DNA of 6,091 nt from an uncultured Faecalibacterium sp. (GCA_937915335.1 CALDLZ010000339.1:1-6091); one strand, 5' to 3'; positions 1 to 6,091 are shown, counted from the stretch's first letter. Notes: generated by a model from the letters alone, not told the origin. Numbers and translations: made by a program.

Positions 1-88
1 ATAGCTCTGCCAACTGCTGGGGGCTCTGGGCTGCAACATTATACAGCCCGATCTCAACCAACCGTTTCGGGACCCAAATCGTGATCAT
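1..88 (-). CDS. Possible start of a further gene overlapping the end of hemZ (partial, unidentified)
   Basis: An ATG at 88-86 on the minus strand opens a frame that overlaps the last 35 bases of hemZ and runs without a stop to the left edge (29 codons). It is preceded by AAAGGAG at 101-107, a strong match but 12 bases away, which is longer than usual. The translation begins MITIWVPKR and continues GLYNVAAQSPQQLAEL; the second half reads like ordinary protein sequence, which is why I list it. A TTG at 61-59 in the same frame is a possible later start with an 8-base overlap, but it lacks a clear ribosome binding site. I do not recognise the family. The frame could also be chance openness in GC-rich DNA. 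Confidence 0.35.
   Translation of the reverse strand, partial: MITIWVPKRLVEIGLYNVAAQSPQQLAEL
28..49. other. Short inverted repeat just downstream of hemZ
   Basis: GGGCTG (28-33) and CAGCCC (44-49) form a 6-bp perfect stem around a 10-base AT-rich loop, starting 5 bases past the hemZ stop. On the minus strand the loop contains TATAAT (43-38). No T-run follows the stem within the window, so it does not make a convincing terminator, and no good -35 box lies at 16-18 bases, so it does not make a convincing promoter. It may be chance. Confidence 0.25.
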
Positions 89-1523
89 AAAAATCAGCCA
101 CTCCTTTTTTGCGCTCCAGTACCTCCGCAAAGCGCTGGATATACTCTGTCGGATACTTGAAATTGAAGATGCGCTGCATCCGTTTGCCGCCGTCGGCCAC
201 CAGCTTCGTGCTGCCGCCCGCGCCTGCGGAAAGGATGGTCTGGACTTCCTCCATGATATAGATATTATAATACCCTTCGTGGCCCGGCTTGCACCAGCCC
301 ACGTTTTCCAGATTCTGCAGGGTGTTCTTCTGGCGATAGAGGTAATAAGGGCGATATCCCGCGTCGGCCAGCAGCTGGCACTTTTCCAGCATAGCCGCCA
401 CATCGGCGTAATCGTTCTCCTTCTGATCCTCGATGACGATGCGGGAAGCCCGCTTGAGGGTCAGGGTATGGACGGTGATGTTCTCGGGGTCCAGAGCGAT
501 GGCCTGCCGCAGGCTGTGCTCAAAGCCCTCAACGGTATCCCCGGGCAGGCCCGCGATGAGATCCATGTTGATATCATCATGGCCCGCCCGCCGGGCATCG
601 GCGTAACAGTCCAGAATATCCTGGGCCGAGTGCTTGCGTCCAATGCCCGCCAGCACCTCGTCCGAGAAGGTCTGGGGGTTGATGGAAATGCGGGTGGCCC
701 CGTACTCCTTGATAACGGCCAGCTTCTCGGCATCGGTGCAGTCGGGACGGCCCGCTTCCACAGTGTATTCCACCACCCTGGAGAGGTCGAAGTTGTCCCG
801 CACCGTGCCCATCAGTTGGCGCAGCTGGTCAGCGGAAAGGCTGGTGGGCGTCCCGCCGCCGATGTAGATGCTGCACAGCTTCAAGCCCGCTTTGTCAGCC
901 TGCTCCCGGATGGCTTCCACCTCTCTGCACAGGCAGTCCACGTAGGGCTGCACCAGTTTGCGGTCCCGGTCAAGGTTGCAGCTGACAAAACTGCAATAGC
1001 TGCACCGGGAGGGGCAGAACGGGATACCGATATACAGGCTGTACGTCTTGGGGGCGCTGCCCAGCCGCAGGATGGGCTCCTGCAGATCCGCAATGGCCTT
1101 GGCCATGCCGTACTTCTGCCGAGAGCAGTCGAAGCGCTCCAGAAAGAATTTGTCGATGTCCGCTTCGCTCCAGCCCGCGGCCCGCTTATCATGGATGAGC
1201 CGCACCGGACGCACGCCGGTCATCTTGCCCCAAGGCGGGCGGATGCCGGTCCAGCCCCGCAGCAGGGCATACGTCAGGCTGGCAAGGGTAAATTCCACGG
1301 TCTCGCCGCCCTGCTCCACAGGCAGGGGCAGCGGGGCTGTTTTCTCCGCGCTCTTCCCCGCCTGCCGCACCATGGCGTACAGGCCATCCTCTTTTTTCTC
1401 GGCCCAGACGCAGTCCTCATCCGCCTCAGGCGGGGTGAGGGTGAGCGGGGCCATCGGGTAAAACAACCGGACCAGATGCTCCACCTCATAGCCGGAGGGC
1501 AGGCCGGTAATATAAATCTTCAT
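54..1523 (-). CDS. hemZ: HemZ-type radical SAM protein (annotated oxygen-independent coproporphyrinogen III dehydrogenase)
   Basis: The 489 residues match the HemZ family in length (about 490-500). The N-terminal ~90 residues are family-specific. PPWGKMTGVRPVRL (96-109) is the characteristic link into the radical SAM barrel. The barrel has LYIGIPFCPSRCSYCSF, giving the CxxxCxxC cluster (C170, C174, C177), the SAM-binding GGGTPT (222-227), VEAGRPD (255-261), RISINPQT and MDLIAGLPGDT. The C-terminal part carries PYYLYRQKNTLQNLENVGW and YNIYIMEEVQTILSAGAG, typical of HemZ. The assigned reaction is anaerobic oxidative decarboxylation of coproporphyrinogen III in porphyrin synthesis. However, the cluster motif is followed by Ser-Phe as in HemW, not by the extra cysteine of true HemN, so the enzyme function is unproven. 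The gene lies 18 bases after the hydrolase gene, and its 3' end overlaps a possible further reading frame. No other porphyrin gene is in the window. Confidence 0.92.
   Translation of the reverse strand: MKIYITGLPSGYEVEHLVRLFYPMAPLTLTPPEADEDCVWAEKKEDGLYAMVRQAGKSAEKTAPLPLPVEQGGETVEFTLASLTYALLRGWTGIRPPWGKMTGVRPVRLIHDKRAAGWSEADIDKFFLERFDCSRQKYGMAKAIADLQEPILRLGSAPKTYSLYIGIPFCPSRCSYCSFVSCNLDRDRKLVQPYVDCLCREVEAIREQADKAGLKLCSIYIGGGTPTSLSADQLRQLMGTVRDNFDLSRVVEYTVEAGRPDCTDAEKLAVIKEYGATRISINPQTFSDEVLAGIGRKHSAQDILDCYADARRAGHDDINMDLIAGLPGDTVEGFEHSLRQAIALDPENITVHTLTLKRASRIVIEDQKENDYADVAAMLEKCQLLADAGYRPYYLYRQKNTLQNLENVGWCKPGHEGYYNIYIMEEVQTILSAGAGGSTKLVADGGKRMQRIFNFKYPTEYIQRFAEVLERKKGVADFYDHDLGPETVG
101..107 (-). 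promoter_or_regulatory. Shine-Dalgarno-like site within hemZ for the overlapping downstream frame
   Basis: AAAGGAG on the minus strand sits inside the hemZ coding end, 12 bases before the ATG at 88. It supports the overlapping frame, but the spacing is long and the bases also encode ordinary HemZ residues (Lys-Lys-Gly-Val region). Confidence 0.3.
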
Positions 1524-1529
1524 GTTGTT

Positions 1530-1537
1530 CTCTCTTT
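1530..1537 (-). promoter_or_regulatory. Weak ribosome binding site of hemZ
   Basis: AAAGAGAG on the minus strand ends 6 bases before the hemZ ATG. It is only a partial match to AGGAGG, weaker than the sites of rel, dtd and the hydrolase. The 18-base gap after the hydrolase stop makes re-initiation plausible. Confidence 0.45.
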
Positions 1538-1541
1538 GTCC

Positions 1542-2159
1542 TTAAAAGTCCGCATTGCCGCCGCGCAGGGCATTGCGGAGATAGAAGTTGTTCGCCAGCT
1601 CCTCGCCAAAGGTAGAAAAATCCCCGTGGCCGGGCAGCAGCTGGGTCTCTTTGGGGATGGGCAGACCCGCAAGTTTGCGCAGGCTGGCATCCATTTTCTG
1701 CATACTGCCGCCCTCCATATCGGTGCGGCCGACGCTGCCCTGGAACACGGTATCCCCCACGAACAGGTACTCCCCGCACAGCAGCACCACGCCGCCCTCG
1801 GTATGGCCGGGGGTATGCCAGACCGTAAAGGTCAGCTCATCCACGGCGATCTTTTCGCCTTCCTCATAGCCGCTGTCCGCGCTTTTCAGGGGATAGAGCT
1901 GGTCTCCCTTGCAGTCCACGGGCTCGCAGTAGAGCTTTGCGCCCCACTCCCCGCGCAGGGCCTCCGCACTGCCCACATGGTCGTAATGACCGTGGGTGCA
2001 GAGGATGGCAGTCAGCTTGGCGCCCTGCTCGTGCAGGACCTTATCATACTGCTTGGCATCGGCGGCAGGGTCGATGACAACCGCGTTGCCTGCGTTAGAG
2101 ATCAGGACAAAGCTGTTGGTGTACAGCGGTGCCGCGCCGAGAAGATGAAATGCTTTCAT
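1542..2159 (-). CDS. Glyoxalase II-like metallo-beta-lactamase-fold hydrolase
   Basis: This is a 205-residue stand-alone MBL-fold protein. It has the metal-binding signature THGHYDH (H56, H58, D60, H61), a third-ligand histidine in HTPGHTEGG (H119), the bridging aspartate in FVGDTVFQGSVGRTD (D136) and a final histidine in LLPGHGD (H178), so a two-metal hydrolase site appears complete. Length and motifs fit the small YcbL/glyoxalase II-like group, whose members hydrolyse thioesters such as S-lactoylglutathione or related compounds. No separate glutathione-binding C-terminal domain is present, so the true substrate is unknown. It has no signal peptide and should be cytoplasmic. The ATG is preceded by an AGAAGGA site 8 bases upstream. 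It lies 91 bases after dtd, across the palindromic repeat, and 18 bases before hemZ. Genes of this type are, as I recall, often found beside rel and dtd in Clostridia; the functional link is unexplained. Confidence 0.94.
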   Translation of the reverse strand: MKAFHLLGAAPLYTNSFVLISNAGNAVVIDPAADAKQYDKVLHEQGAKLTAILCTHGHYDHVGSAEALRGEWGAKLYCEPVDCKGDQLYPLKSADSGYEEGEKIAVDELTFTVWHTPGHTEGGVVLLCGEYLFVGDTVFQGSVGRTDMEGGSMQKMDASLRKLAGLPIPKETQLLPGHGDFSTFGEELANNFYLRNALRGGNADF

Positions 2160-2167
2160 ATCATATA

Positions 2168-2174
2168 TCCTTCT
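2168..2174 (-). promoter_or_regulatory. Ribosome binding site of the MBL-fold hydrolase gene
   Basis: AGAAGGA on the minus strand, 8 bases before the ATG, lies in the short unstructured stretch between the palindromic repeat and the gene. The hydrolase therefore has its own initiation site rather than relying on coupling to dtd. Confidence 0.8.
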
Positions 2175-2190
2175 AACCGTTCAGATGTCT

Positions 2191-2250
2191 TGGCTCTCCC
2201 CTTGGGAGAGCTGGCAAAGCCTGACGGCTTTGCCTGAGAGGGCGAGGCCG
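2191..2250. repeat. Intergenic double-hairpin palindromic repeat between dtd and the hydrolase gene
   Basis: Two perfect inverted repeats stand side by side. GCTCTCCC (2193-2200) pairs with GGGAGAGC (2204-2211) across a 3-base loop, and GGCAAAGCC (2213-2221) pairs with GGCTTTGCC (2226-2234) across TGAC. They are followed by TGAGAGGGCGAGGCC up to the dtd stop. The stems are GC-rich but no T-run follows on either strand, so this is not a standard intrinsic terminator. From memory it resembles short palindromic elements scattered between genes in Faecalibacterium and related Clostridia; only one copy is in this window, so its repeat nature cannot be shown here. In the transcript it would fold between dtd and the hydrolase gene, where it could slow 3' decay or partly attenuate read-through. 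Confidence 0.72.
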
Positions 2251-2712
2251 TTACTGGTGATGCGCCCACTCATCCGTATCAATGACGATGGTGCAGGGCC
2301 CTTCATTGACCAGCGACACCTGCATATCCGCGCCGAACTCGCCGTGCTGGACATCCCTCAAACCCTGTTTGTTCATCTCGGCAAGGAACAGCTCGTAAGC
2401 ATCCACCGAGAGCGGGGCCTTGGCCGCCTTGATAAAGCTGGGACGGTAGCCCTTTTTCGTATCGCCGTAGAGGGTGAACTGGCTGACCACCAGCGCCGAA
2501 TAGCCAAGATCCCGGGCGCTGAGGTTCAGCTTGTCATTTTCGTCCTTGAAGACGCGCAGGCCGGCGCACTTATCAGCCAGCTTGGGCACGATGTCCAGTG
2601 TATCGGTGTCCTTGACCCCCAGCAGGATGACCAGACCGGGGCCGATGGAACGGGGCTCGCCGCCGTTGACCCGGACAGAAGCGGACGACACCGCCTGAAT
2701 GACTGCACGCAT
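2251..2712 (-). CDS. dtd: D-aminoacyl-tRNA deacylase (DTD family)
   Basis: Dtd is a cytoplasmic homodimer that hydrolyses the ester bond of D-aminoacyl-tRNAs (and of glycine mischarged on tRNA-Ala), recycling the tRNA and keeping D-residues out of protein synthesis. The 153 residues match the usual family length (about 145-155). Seen directly are the start MRAVIQAVSSASVRV, the active-site SQFTLYGD motif (SQFT at 77-80, T80 being the conserved threonine), FGADMQVSLVNEGP near the end, and the Gly-Pro pair (138-139) whose cis conformation gives chirality selection in characterised DTDs. The residue after Gly-Pro is Cys140, where I recall Val as usual. The ATG is 3 bases after the rel stop and uses an AAGGAG site inside the end of rel, so it belongs to the recJ-rel-dtd unit. 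The stop codon directly abuts the palindromic repeat. Confidence 0.97.
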   Translation of the reverse strand: MRAVIQAVSSASVRVNGGEPRSIGPGLVILLGVKDTDTLDIVPKLADKCAGLRVFKDENDKLNLSARDLGYSALVVSQFTLYGDTKKGYRPSFIKAAKAPLSVDAYELFLAEMNKQGLRDVQHGEFGADMQVSLVNEGPCTIVIDTDEWAHHQ

Positions 2713-2715
2713 GGC

Positions 2716-5028
2716 TTAACTCCTTGTCACCTTGAGCACATCCTTGACCTTGGACAGACGCGCCACCACACGGTTCAGGTGCTCGGTATTGTTGATGCCG
2801 ATGGTCAGGCTGACCACGGCGCAGTTGTTTTCCACCTGGCGGGCGTTCATGGTGTAGATGGGCACCCGGATATCCGCTAAAGCGCTCAGCACATCCCGCA
2901 GCAGCTCGTTGCGGTCCAGTGCCACGATCTCCAGGCCGGCCTTGTAGCTGTCCTTGACGCTGTCGGCCCAGTAGGCCTTGACCCAGCGGGGGGCGTTGGT
3001 GGGATCCTTCATGCTGGCAATGGCATTGGCACAGCTCTGCTTGTGAATGGACACGCCAAAGCCCCGGGTAATAAAGCCCACGATGGGGTCACCGGGCAGC
3101 GGAGAGCAGCACTTGGCAAACTTGATGGGGGTATTATCAAAGCCCTCCACCACCACACCGTCGGTGGCGTGGACCTTGCTCAGGTCCACCTTTGCCAGCT
3201 GCTCGTTCTTATCCTCCTCGCTCTTCCGCTTCTGCCACTCCTCTTTCAGCTTGGGCAGGCAGTTGGCGATGGTGATGCCGCCGTAACCAATGGCGGCGTA
3301 CAGCTCCTCGGCGTTGTTCTGGCGCAGACGGCGGCAGCAGCTGCCGATAAATTCATCCAGCTCGTCGTCGGGGATGAAGATCATCTCACGGCGCAGCTCC
3401 CGGGCCAGCGTGTCGCGGCCCTCCTGGATATTCTCCTCCCGGCGCATCTTCTTGAACCAGTTGCGGATCTTGCTCTTGGCTTCGCTGGTTCGCACAATCT
3501 TGAGCCAGTCACGGCTGGGGCCTTTGTCCGCCGGGCCAAGGATGACCTCAATGATCTCGCCGGTGGAAACGATGTGGTCGATGGGCACCATCCGGTTATT
3601 GACCTTACAGCCCACCATCCGGTTGCCGACGGCAGAGTGGATGGCATAGGCAAAGTCGATGCAGGTCGCACCCGTGGGCAGGTTGATGACATCGCCCTTG
3701 GGGGTAAAGGCAAAGACTTCCTCCGGCAGCAGGTCGCTCTTCAGGTCATGGAGCAGGTTGCCGGAGTCCTCACTGACGCGCTGGTTTTCCAGCAGCTGGC
3801 TGACCCAGGCCAGACGCTCGTCCAGCTTATCATGGCCGTCCAGACCCTCCTTATACTTCCAGTGGGCCGCAACGCCGTACTCGGCCTGCTCATCCATCTT
3901 GCGGGTGCGGATCTGCACCTCAAAGGGGATGCCCTCGTGGCCGATGACGGTGGTATGCAGGCTCTGGTAGCCGTTGGGCTTGGGGGTGGAGATATAATCC
4001 TTGAAGCGGTTGGGCAGAGGGTGATACATATCATGGATGAGGCCCAGAGTGCTGTAACACTCGGCCAGCGTATCCAGAATGACACGGACGGCGTAGATAT
4101 CGTAGATCTCATCAAACGACTTGTTCTGCATAATGGTCTTGCGGTAGATGCCGTAAATGCTCTTGACCCGGCGCTTGATGGTTGCTCCCTCGATGCCGCT
4201 CTCCTTCAGCCGCTGCTCGATGACACCGGACACCTTGGCCAGGAATTCCTCGCCCGCGCGCTCGCTCAGCATCTTGGCGATCTCCTCGTAGCCCACGGGG
4301 TCGAGGTAGTGCAGGCTTCGATCCTCCAGCTCTTCCTTCACGTTCAGGATGCCCAGCCGGTTGGCGATGGGGGCGTAGACCTCCATGGTCTCACGGGCCT
4401 TATCGCGGCGCTTCTGTTCAGGCCAGGCATCGCCGGTGCGCATATTGTGCAGGCGGTCACAGAGCTTGATGATCATCACACGGACATCCCGGCTCATGGC
4501 CAGCAGCATCTTGCGCAGGTTCTCGGCCTGCAGCTCTTCAATGTTGGAGAACTGGATCTTTGTCAGCTTGGTAACGCCGTCCACCAGCAGGGCCACTTCC
4601 TCGCCAAAAGCGGCGGTCAGATCCTCCAGGGTGGTGGGGGTATCCTCCACCACGTCGTGGAGCAGGGCGGCGGCGATGCTCTCCGAGTCCATGCCCAGGT
4701 CCAGCACCAGCCGGGCCACGGCCAGCGGGTGGCAGATATAGGGCTCGCCGCTGCGTCGACAGACACCGTTATGGGCCTTGTTGGCCAGATCATAAGCTTT
4801 TGTGATCATCTCCATGTTGTAAGCCTTGCCGCTGGCCTTGATGGCCTCGCAGAGCTTTTCCCAGGTGACGATCTCGGGCCGCACCTCGCTGGGCAGTGCC
4901 CCCTCGGGGGCATCCGCCGGCAGGGCGGTGGCGGTCACGGTCGCCGTTTCCGGTGCGGCTGTCACCGGCTGATGCAGATGTGTTTTTGCGGAGTAGGAAT
5001 CCTCCGCCAGTTTCTTTCCCTCTGGCAT
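2716..5028 (-). CDS. rel: Bifunctional (p)ppGpp synthetase/hydrolase, long Rel (RelA/SpoT family)
   Basis: Rel makes and degrades the alarmone (p)ppGpp (ATP plus GDP/GTP) and responds to uncharged tRNA on the ribosome. The 770 residues show the full long-RSH order. The HD hydrolase domain (about 75-200) has RRSGEPYICHP (H100), HDVVEDT (H124-D125) and KLCDRLHNMRT (D191), so hydrolysis looks intact. The synthetase domain (about 280-395) has YDIYAVRV (D310), RFKDYISTPKPNGYQSLHTT and FEVQIRT (E370), so synthesis also looks intact. The TGS domain spans about 436-498. A helical region with AKCCSPLPGDPIVGF (C640-C641), H662 and C666 forms the zinc-finger/conserved-cysteine domain, and an ACT domain follows at about 695-768. 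The first ~50 residues are Ala/Thr/Pro-rich and look like an added tail. The ATG follows a GGAGGA site by 8 bases. The gene lies 4 bases after recJ and 3 before dtd. Confidence 0.97.
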   Translation of the reverse strand: MPEGKKLAEDSYSAKTHLHQPVTAAPETATVTATALPADAPEGALPSEVRPEIVTWEKLCEAIKASGKAYNMEMITKAYDLANKAHNGVCRRSGEPYICHPLAVARLVLDLGMDSESIAAALLHDVVEDTPTTLEDLTAAFGEEVALLVDGVTKLTKIQFSNIEELQAENLRKMLLAMSRDVRVMIIKLCDRLHNMRTGDAWPEQKRRDKARETMEVYAPIANRLGILNVKEELEDRSLHYLDPVGYEEIAKMLSERAGEEFLAKVSGVIEQRLKESGIEGATIKRRVKSIYGIYRKTIMQNKSFDEIYDIYAVRVILDTLAECYSTLGLIHDMYHPLPNRFKDYISTPKPNGYQSLHTTVIGHEGIPFEVQIRTRKMDEQAEYGVAAHWKYKEGLDGHDKLDERLAWVSQLLENQRVSEDSGNLLHDLKSDLLPEEVFAFTPKGDVINLPTGATCIDFAYAIHSAVGNRMVGCKVNNRMVPIDHIVSTGEIIEVILGPADKGPSRDWLKIVRTSEAKSKIRNWFKKMRREENIQEGRDTLARELRREMIFIPDDELDEFIGSCCRRLRQNNAEELYAAIGYGGITIANCLPKLKEEWQKRKSEEDKNEQLAKVDLSKVHATDGVVVEGFDNTPIKFAKCCSPLPGDPIVGFITRGFGVSIHKQSCANAIASMKDPTNAPRWVKAYWADSVKDSYKAGLEIVALDRNELLRDVLSALADIRVPIYTMNARQVENNCAVVSLTIGINNTEHLNRVVARLSKVKDVLKVTRS
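2720..2725 (-). promoter_or_regulatory. Ribosome binding site of dtd inside the end of rel
   Basis: AAGGAG on the minus strand, 7 bases before the dtd ATG, is made from the last codons of rel (Arg-Ser). It decides the dtd start and indicates coupled translation of rel and dtd. Confidence 0.85.
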
Positions 5029-5032
5029 ATTC

Positions 5033-6091
5033 TCATTCCTCCAGACATTTCAGGATGGGGGCATCGGCCAGGTTCTTTTTGCCTGCCGTGGGCACCAGTT
5101 CCCAGAACTTTGCCCCGCCCCGGTCAACGGCGGCGATCAGGCCAACCTGTTCCAGGGCTGTCACAGCCACCAGCGTTTTGCCGGTGTGCTCTTCCCCAAG
5201 CTTTGCAAACAGGGGCTGCAGATCCTCGGCGTGCCAGCGCCGGGCCTGCAGCTCCCGGTAAACGGTTATGATATCCCCGCGCTCCGGTGCGATCAGCGCG
5301 CGCTGTTCAGCAGTCAACGGGCTGCCCCGGCGCAATGCCTGCACCAGCGCGGTCTGCTCGGCGGCAGCATTGCCAAAGCCCGCCGGGTGTAATTCCAGAA
5401 TCCGGCCCGAAAGCTGCGCGCCCCGGGCGGATTCATAAACAGAGAGGCTCAGCGCCGCGTCCACCACATCGCCGTTGGCATAGGGCAGCTGTTCCGGGTG
5501 CATCCCGAACCAGACCGCATAGATGCAGGAATTGCCCTGCCGCAGGCGCAGACGGCAGTGCCGCCCCTCCGAGACAGGATACACGCCCTCCACCACGGCC
5601 TTTTCCAGCAGGAACACCGGGGCGGGATTCTCGGCACCGTAGGGGGCCAGCTGCTCCAGCCGCCGGACGGATTCCACCGTAATGCGGTCAAGATGAATGG
5701 ACAGGTCACATTCCAGCGGCGGGGTCACCAGCACGGGGCACTCCCGGGCGGCCCAGTCGTTCAGTCGGCGGCGCAGCTCGGGCAGGTTTTCTTCCTTTAC
5801 AGAGAGGCCCGCCGCCATGGCATGGCCGCCGAAGCGAATGAGGATATCCTCACAGGAGGCGATGCAGGAGTGCAGGTTGAAACCCTGCACGCTGCGGCCG
5901 CTGCCTTTGCCCTCGCCATGCTCGTCAATGGACACCACGATGACCGGGCGGCCGGTCTTTTCCACCAGCCGGGACGCCACGATGCCAATGACACCGGGGT
6001 GCCAGTCCCGGCCCCAGATGAGGATGACACGATCCTCCAGAATGGCGGGCTCGGCATCCAGCTGGGCCTGGGCGGCTTTCACGATCTCGCC
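5033..6091 (-). CDS. recJ: Single-stranded-DNA-specific exonuclease RecJ, C-terminal part (5' end outside window)
   Basis: RecJ degrades single-stranded DNA 5' to 3' in recombination and mismatch/base-excision repair in the cytoplasm. The frame stays open to the right edge, so the N-terminal DHH catalytic domain is missing and 352 residues remain. The GTG near 6082 is an internal valine codon, not a start. Visible are the DHHA1 domain (about residues 12-115 of the fragment), with the GRDWHPGVIGIVASRL stretch, GSGRS (63-67) and the GGHAMAAG motif (88-95), then the RecJ OB-type domain with APYGAENPAPVF (149-160) up to about residue 235. The last ~115 residues form a weakly conserved tail that I cannot assign beyond 'Firmicute RecJ C-terminal extension'. 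The gene ends in TGA, 4 bases before rel, and its last codons carry the rel ribosome binding site, indicating an operon with rel. No frameshift is seen. The RecJ identity is secure; the role of the tail is not. Confidence 0.95.
   Translation of the reverse strand, partial: GEIVKAAQAQLDAEPAILEDRVILIWGRDWHPGVIGIVASRLVEKTGRPVIVVSIDEHGEGKGSGRSVQGFNLHSCIASCEDILIRFGGHAMAAGLSVKEENLPELRRRLNDWAARECPVLVTPPLECDLSIHLDRITVESVRRLEQLAPYGAENPAPVFLLEKAVVEGVYPVSEGRHCRLRLRQGNSCIYAVWFGMHPEQLPYANGDVVDAALSLSVYESARGAQLSGRILELHPAGFGNAAAEQTALVQALRRGSPLTAEQRALIAPERGDIITVYRELQARRWHAEDLQPLFAKLGEEHTGKTLVAVTALEQVGLIAAVDRGGAKFWELVPTAGKKNLADAPILKCLEE
5037..5042 (-). promoter_or_regulatory. Ribosome binding site of rel inside recJ
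   Basis: GGAGGA on the minus strand lies 8 bases before the rel ATG and overlaps the last codons of recJ. It fixes the upstream rel start, and so supports the long N-terminal tail being translated. It also suggests translational coupling with recJ. Confidence 0.85.

Noticed and set aside
38..43. Perfect TATAAT on the minus strand just after hemZ, as a promoter -10 box
   Set aside because: No -35-like hexamer lies 16-18 bases upstream and the TGn extension is not in register, so one short box is not enough to call a promoter.
2193..2234. Intrinsic terminator after dtd
   Set aside because: The stems are strong, but no run of T follows in the transcribed direction, so read-through is expected. 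It is better described as a palindromic repeat.
81..2237. A 718-codon open frame on the plus strand opposite hemZ and the hydrolase gene
   Set aside because: It is antisense to two clear genes with intact motifs. Its translation has no recognisable domain, and it crosses the repeat and the gene gap. Long antisense frames are expected in GC-rich DNA.
3043..5271. A 742-codon open frame on the plus strand opposite rel and the end of recJ
   Set aside because: It is antisense to a fully conserved Rel. The translation is a His/Leu/Gly/Val-rich string typical of reverse-strand shadows and has no start-site support.
6080..6082. GTG as the start of the right-edge gene
   Set aside because: The frame is open upstream to the edge, and the sequence there is the middle of RecJ, lacking the DHH domain. 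The gene is cut by the window rather than starting here.

Overview
The window is about 6.1 kb of GC-rich bacterial DNA. All recognisable genes lie on the minus strand, so transcription runs from the right edge towards the left. Gene content, strong AGGAG-type ribosome binding sites, a HemZ-type radical SAM protein and a Rel/dtd/metallo-beta-lactamase/HemZ series point to a Firmicute. The high GC and the palindromic repeat suggest an Oscillospiraceae (Faecalibacterium- or Gemmiger-like) gut anaerobe. That taxonomic guess is from memory and was not tested by any search.

In transcription order the layout is: the 3' part of recJ (single-strand exonuclease, cut by the right edge); rel (bifunctional (p)ppGpp synthetase/hydrolase, full length); dtd (D-aminoacyl-tRNA deacylase); a 91-bp gap holding a double-hairpin repeat; a small glyoxalase II-like metallo-beta-lactamase-fold hydrolase; hemZ (radical SAM, annotated as coproporphyrinogen dehydrogenase); and possibly the beginning of another gene that overlaps the hemZ end and leaves the window at the left edge.

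recJ-rel and rel-dtd are separated by only 4 and 3 bases, and each downstream ribosome binding site lies inside the end of the gene before it, so these three are almost certainly co-transcribed and translationally coupled. The hydrolase and hemZ are 18 bases apart. The only real break is the repeat-bearing gap after dtd, where transcript level or stability could change between the two halves. No clear promoter or U-tract terminator is visible, and there is no tRNA, rRNA, CRISPR array or insertion-sequence gene.

The genes are housekeeping functions: DNA repair, stringent response, tRNA quality control, metabolite hydrolysis and a radical SAM enzyme. I do not see a new multi-gene system here. 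The points most worth checking are the palindromic repeat, the overlapping reading frame at the left edge, and small departures from family consensus in Rel, HemZ and Dtd.
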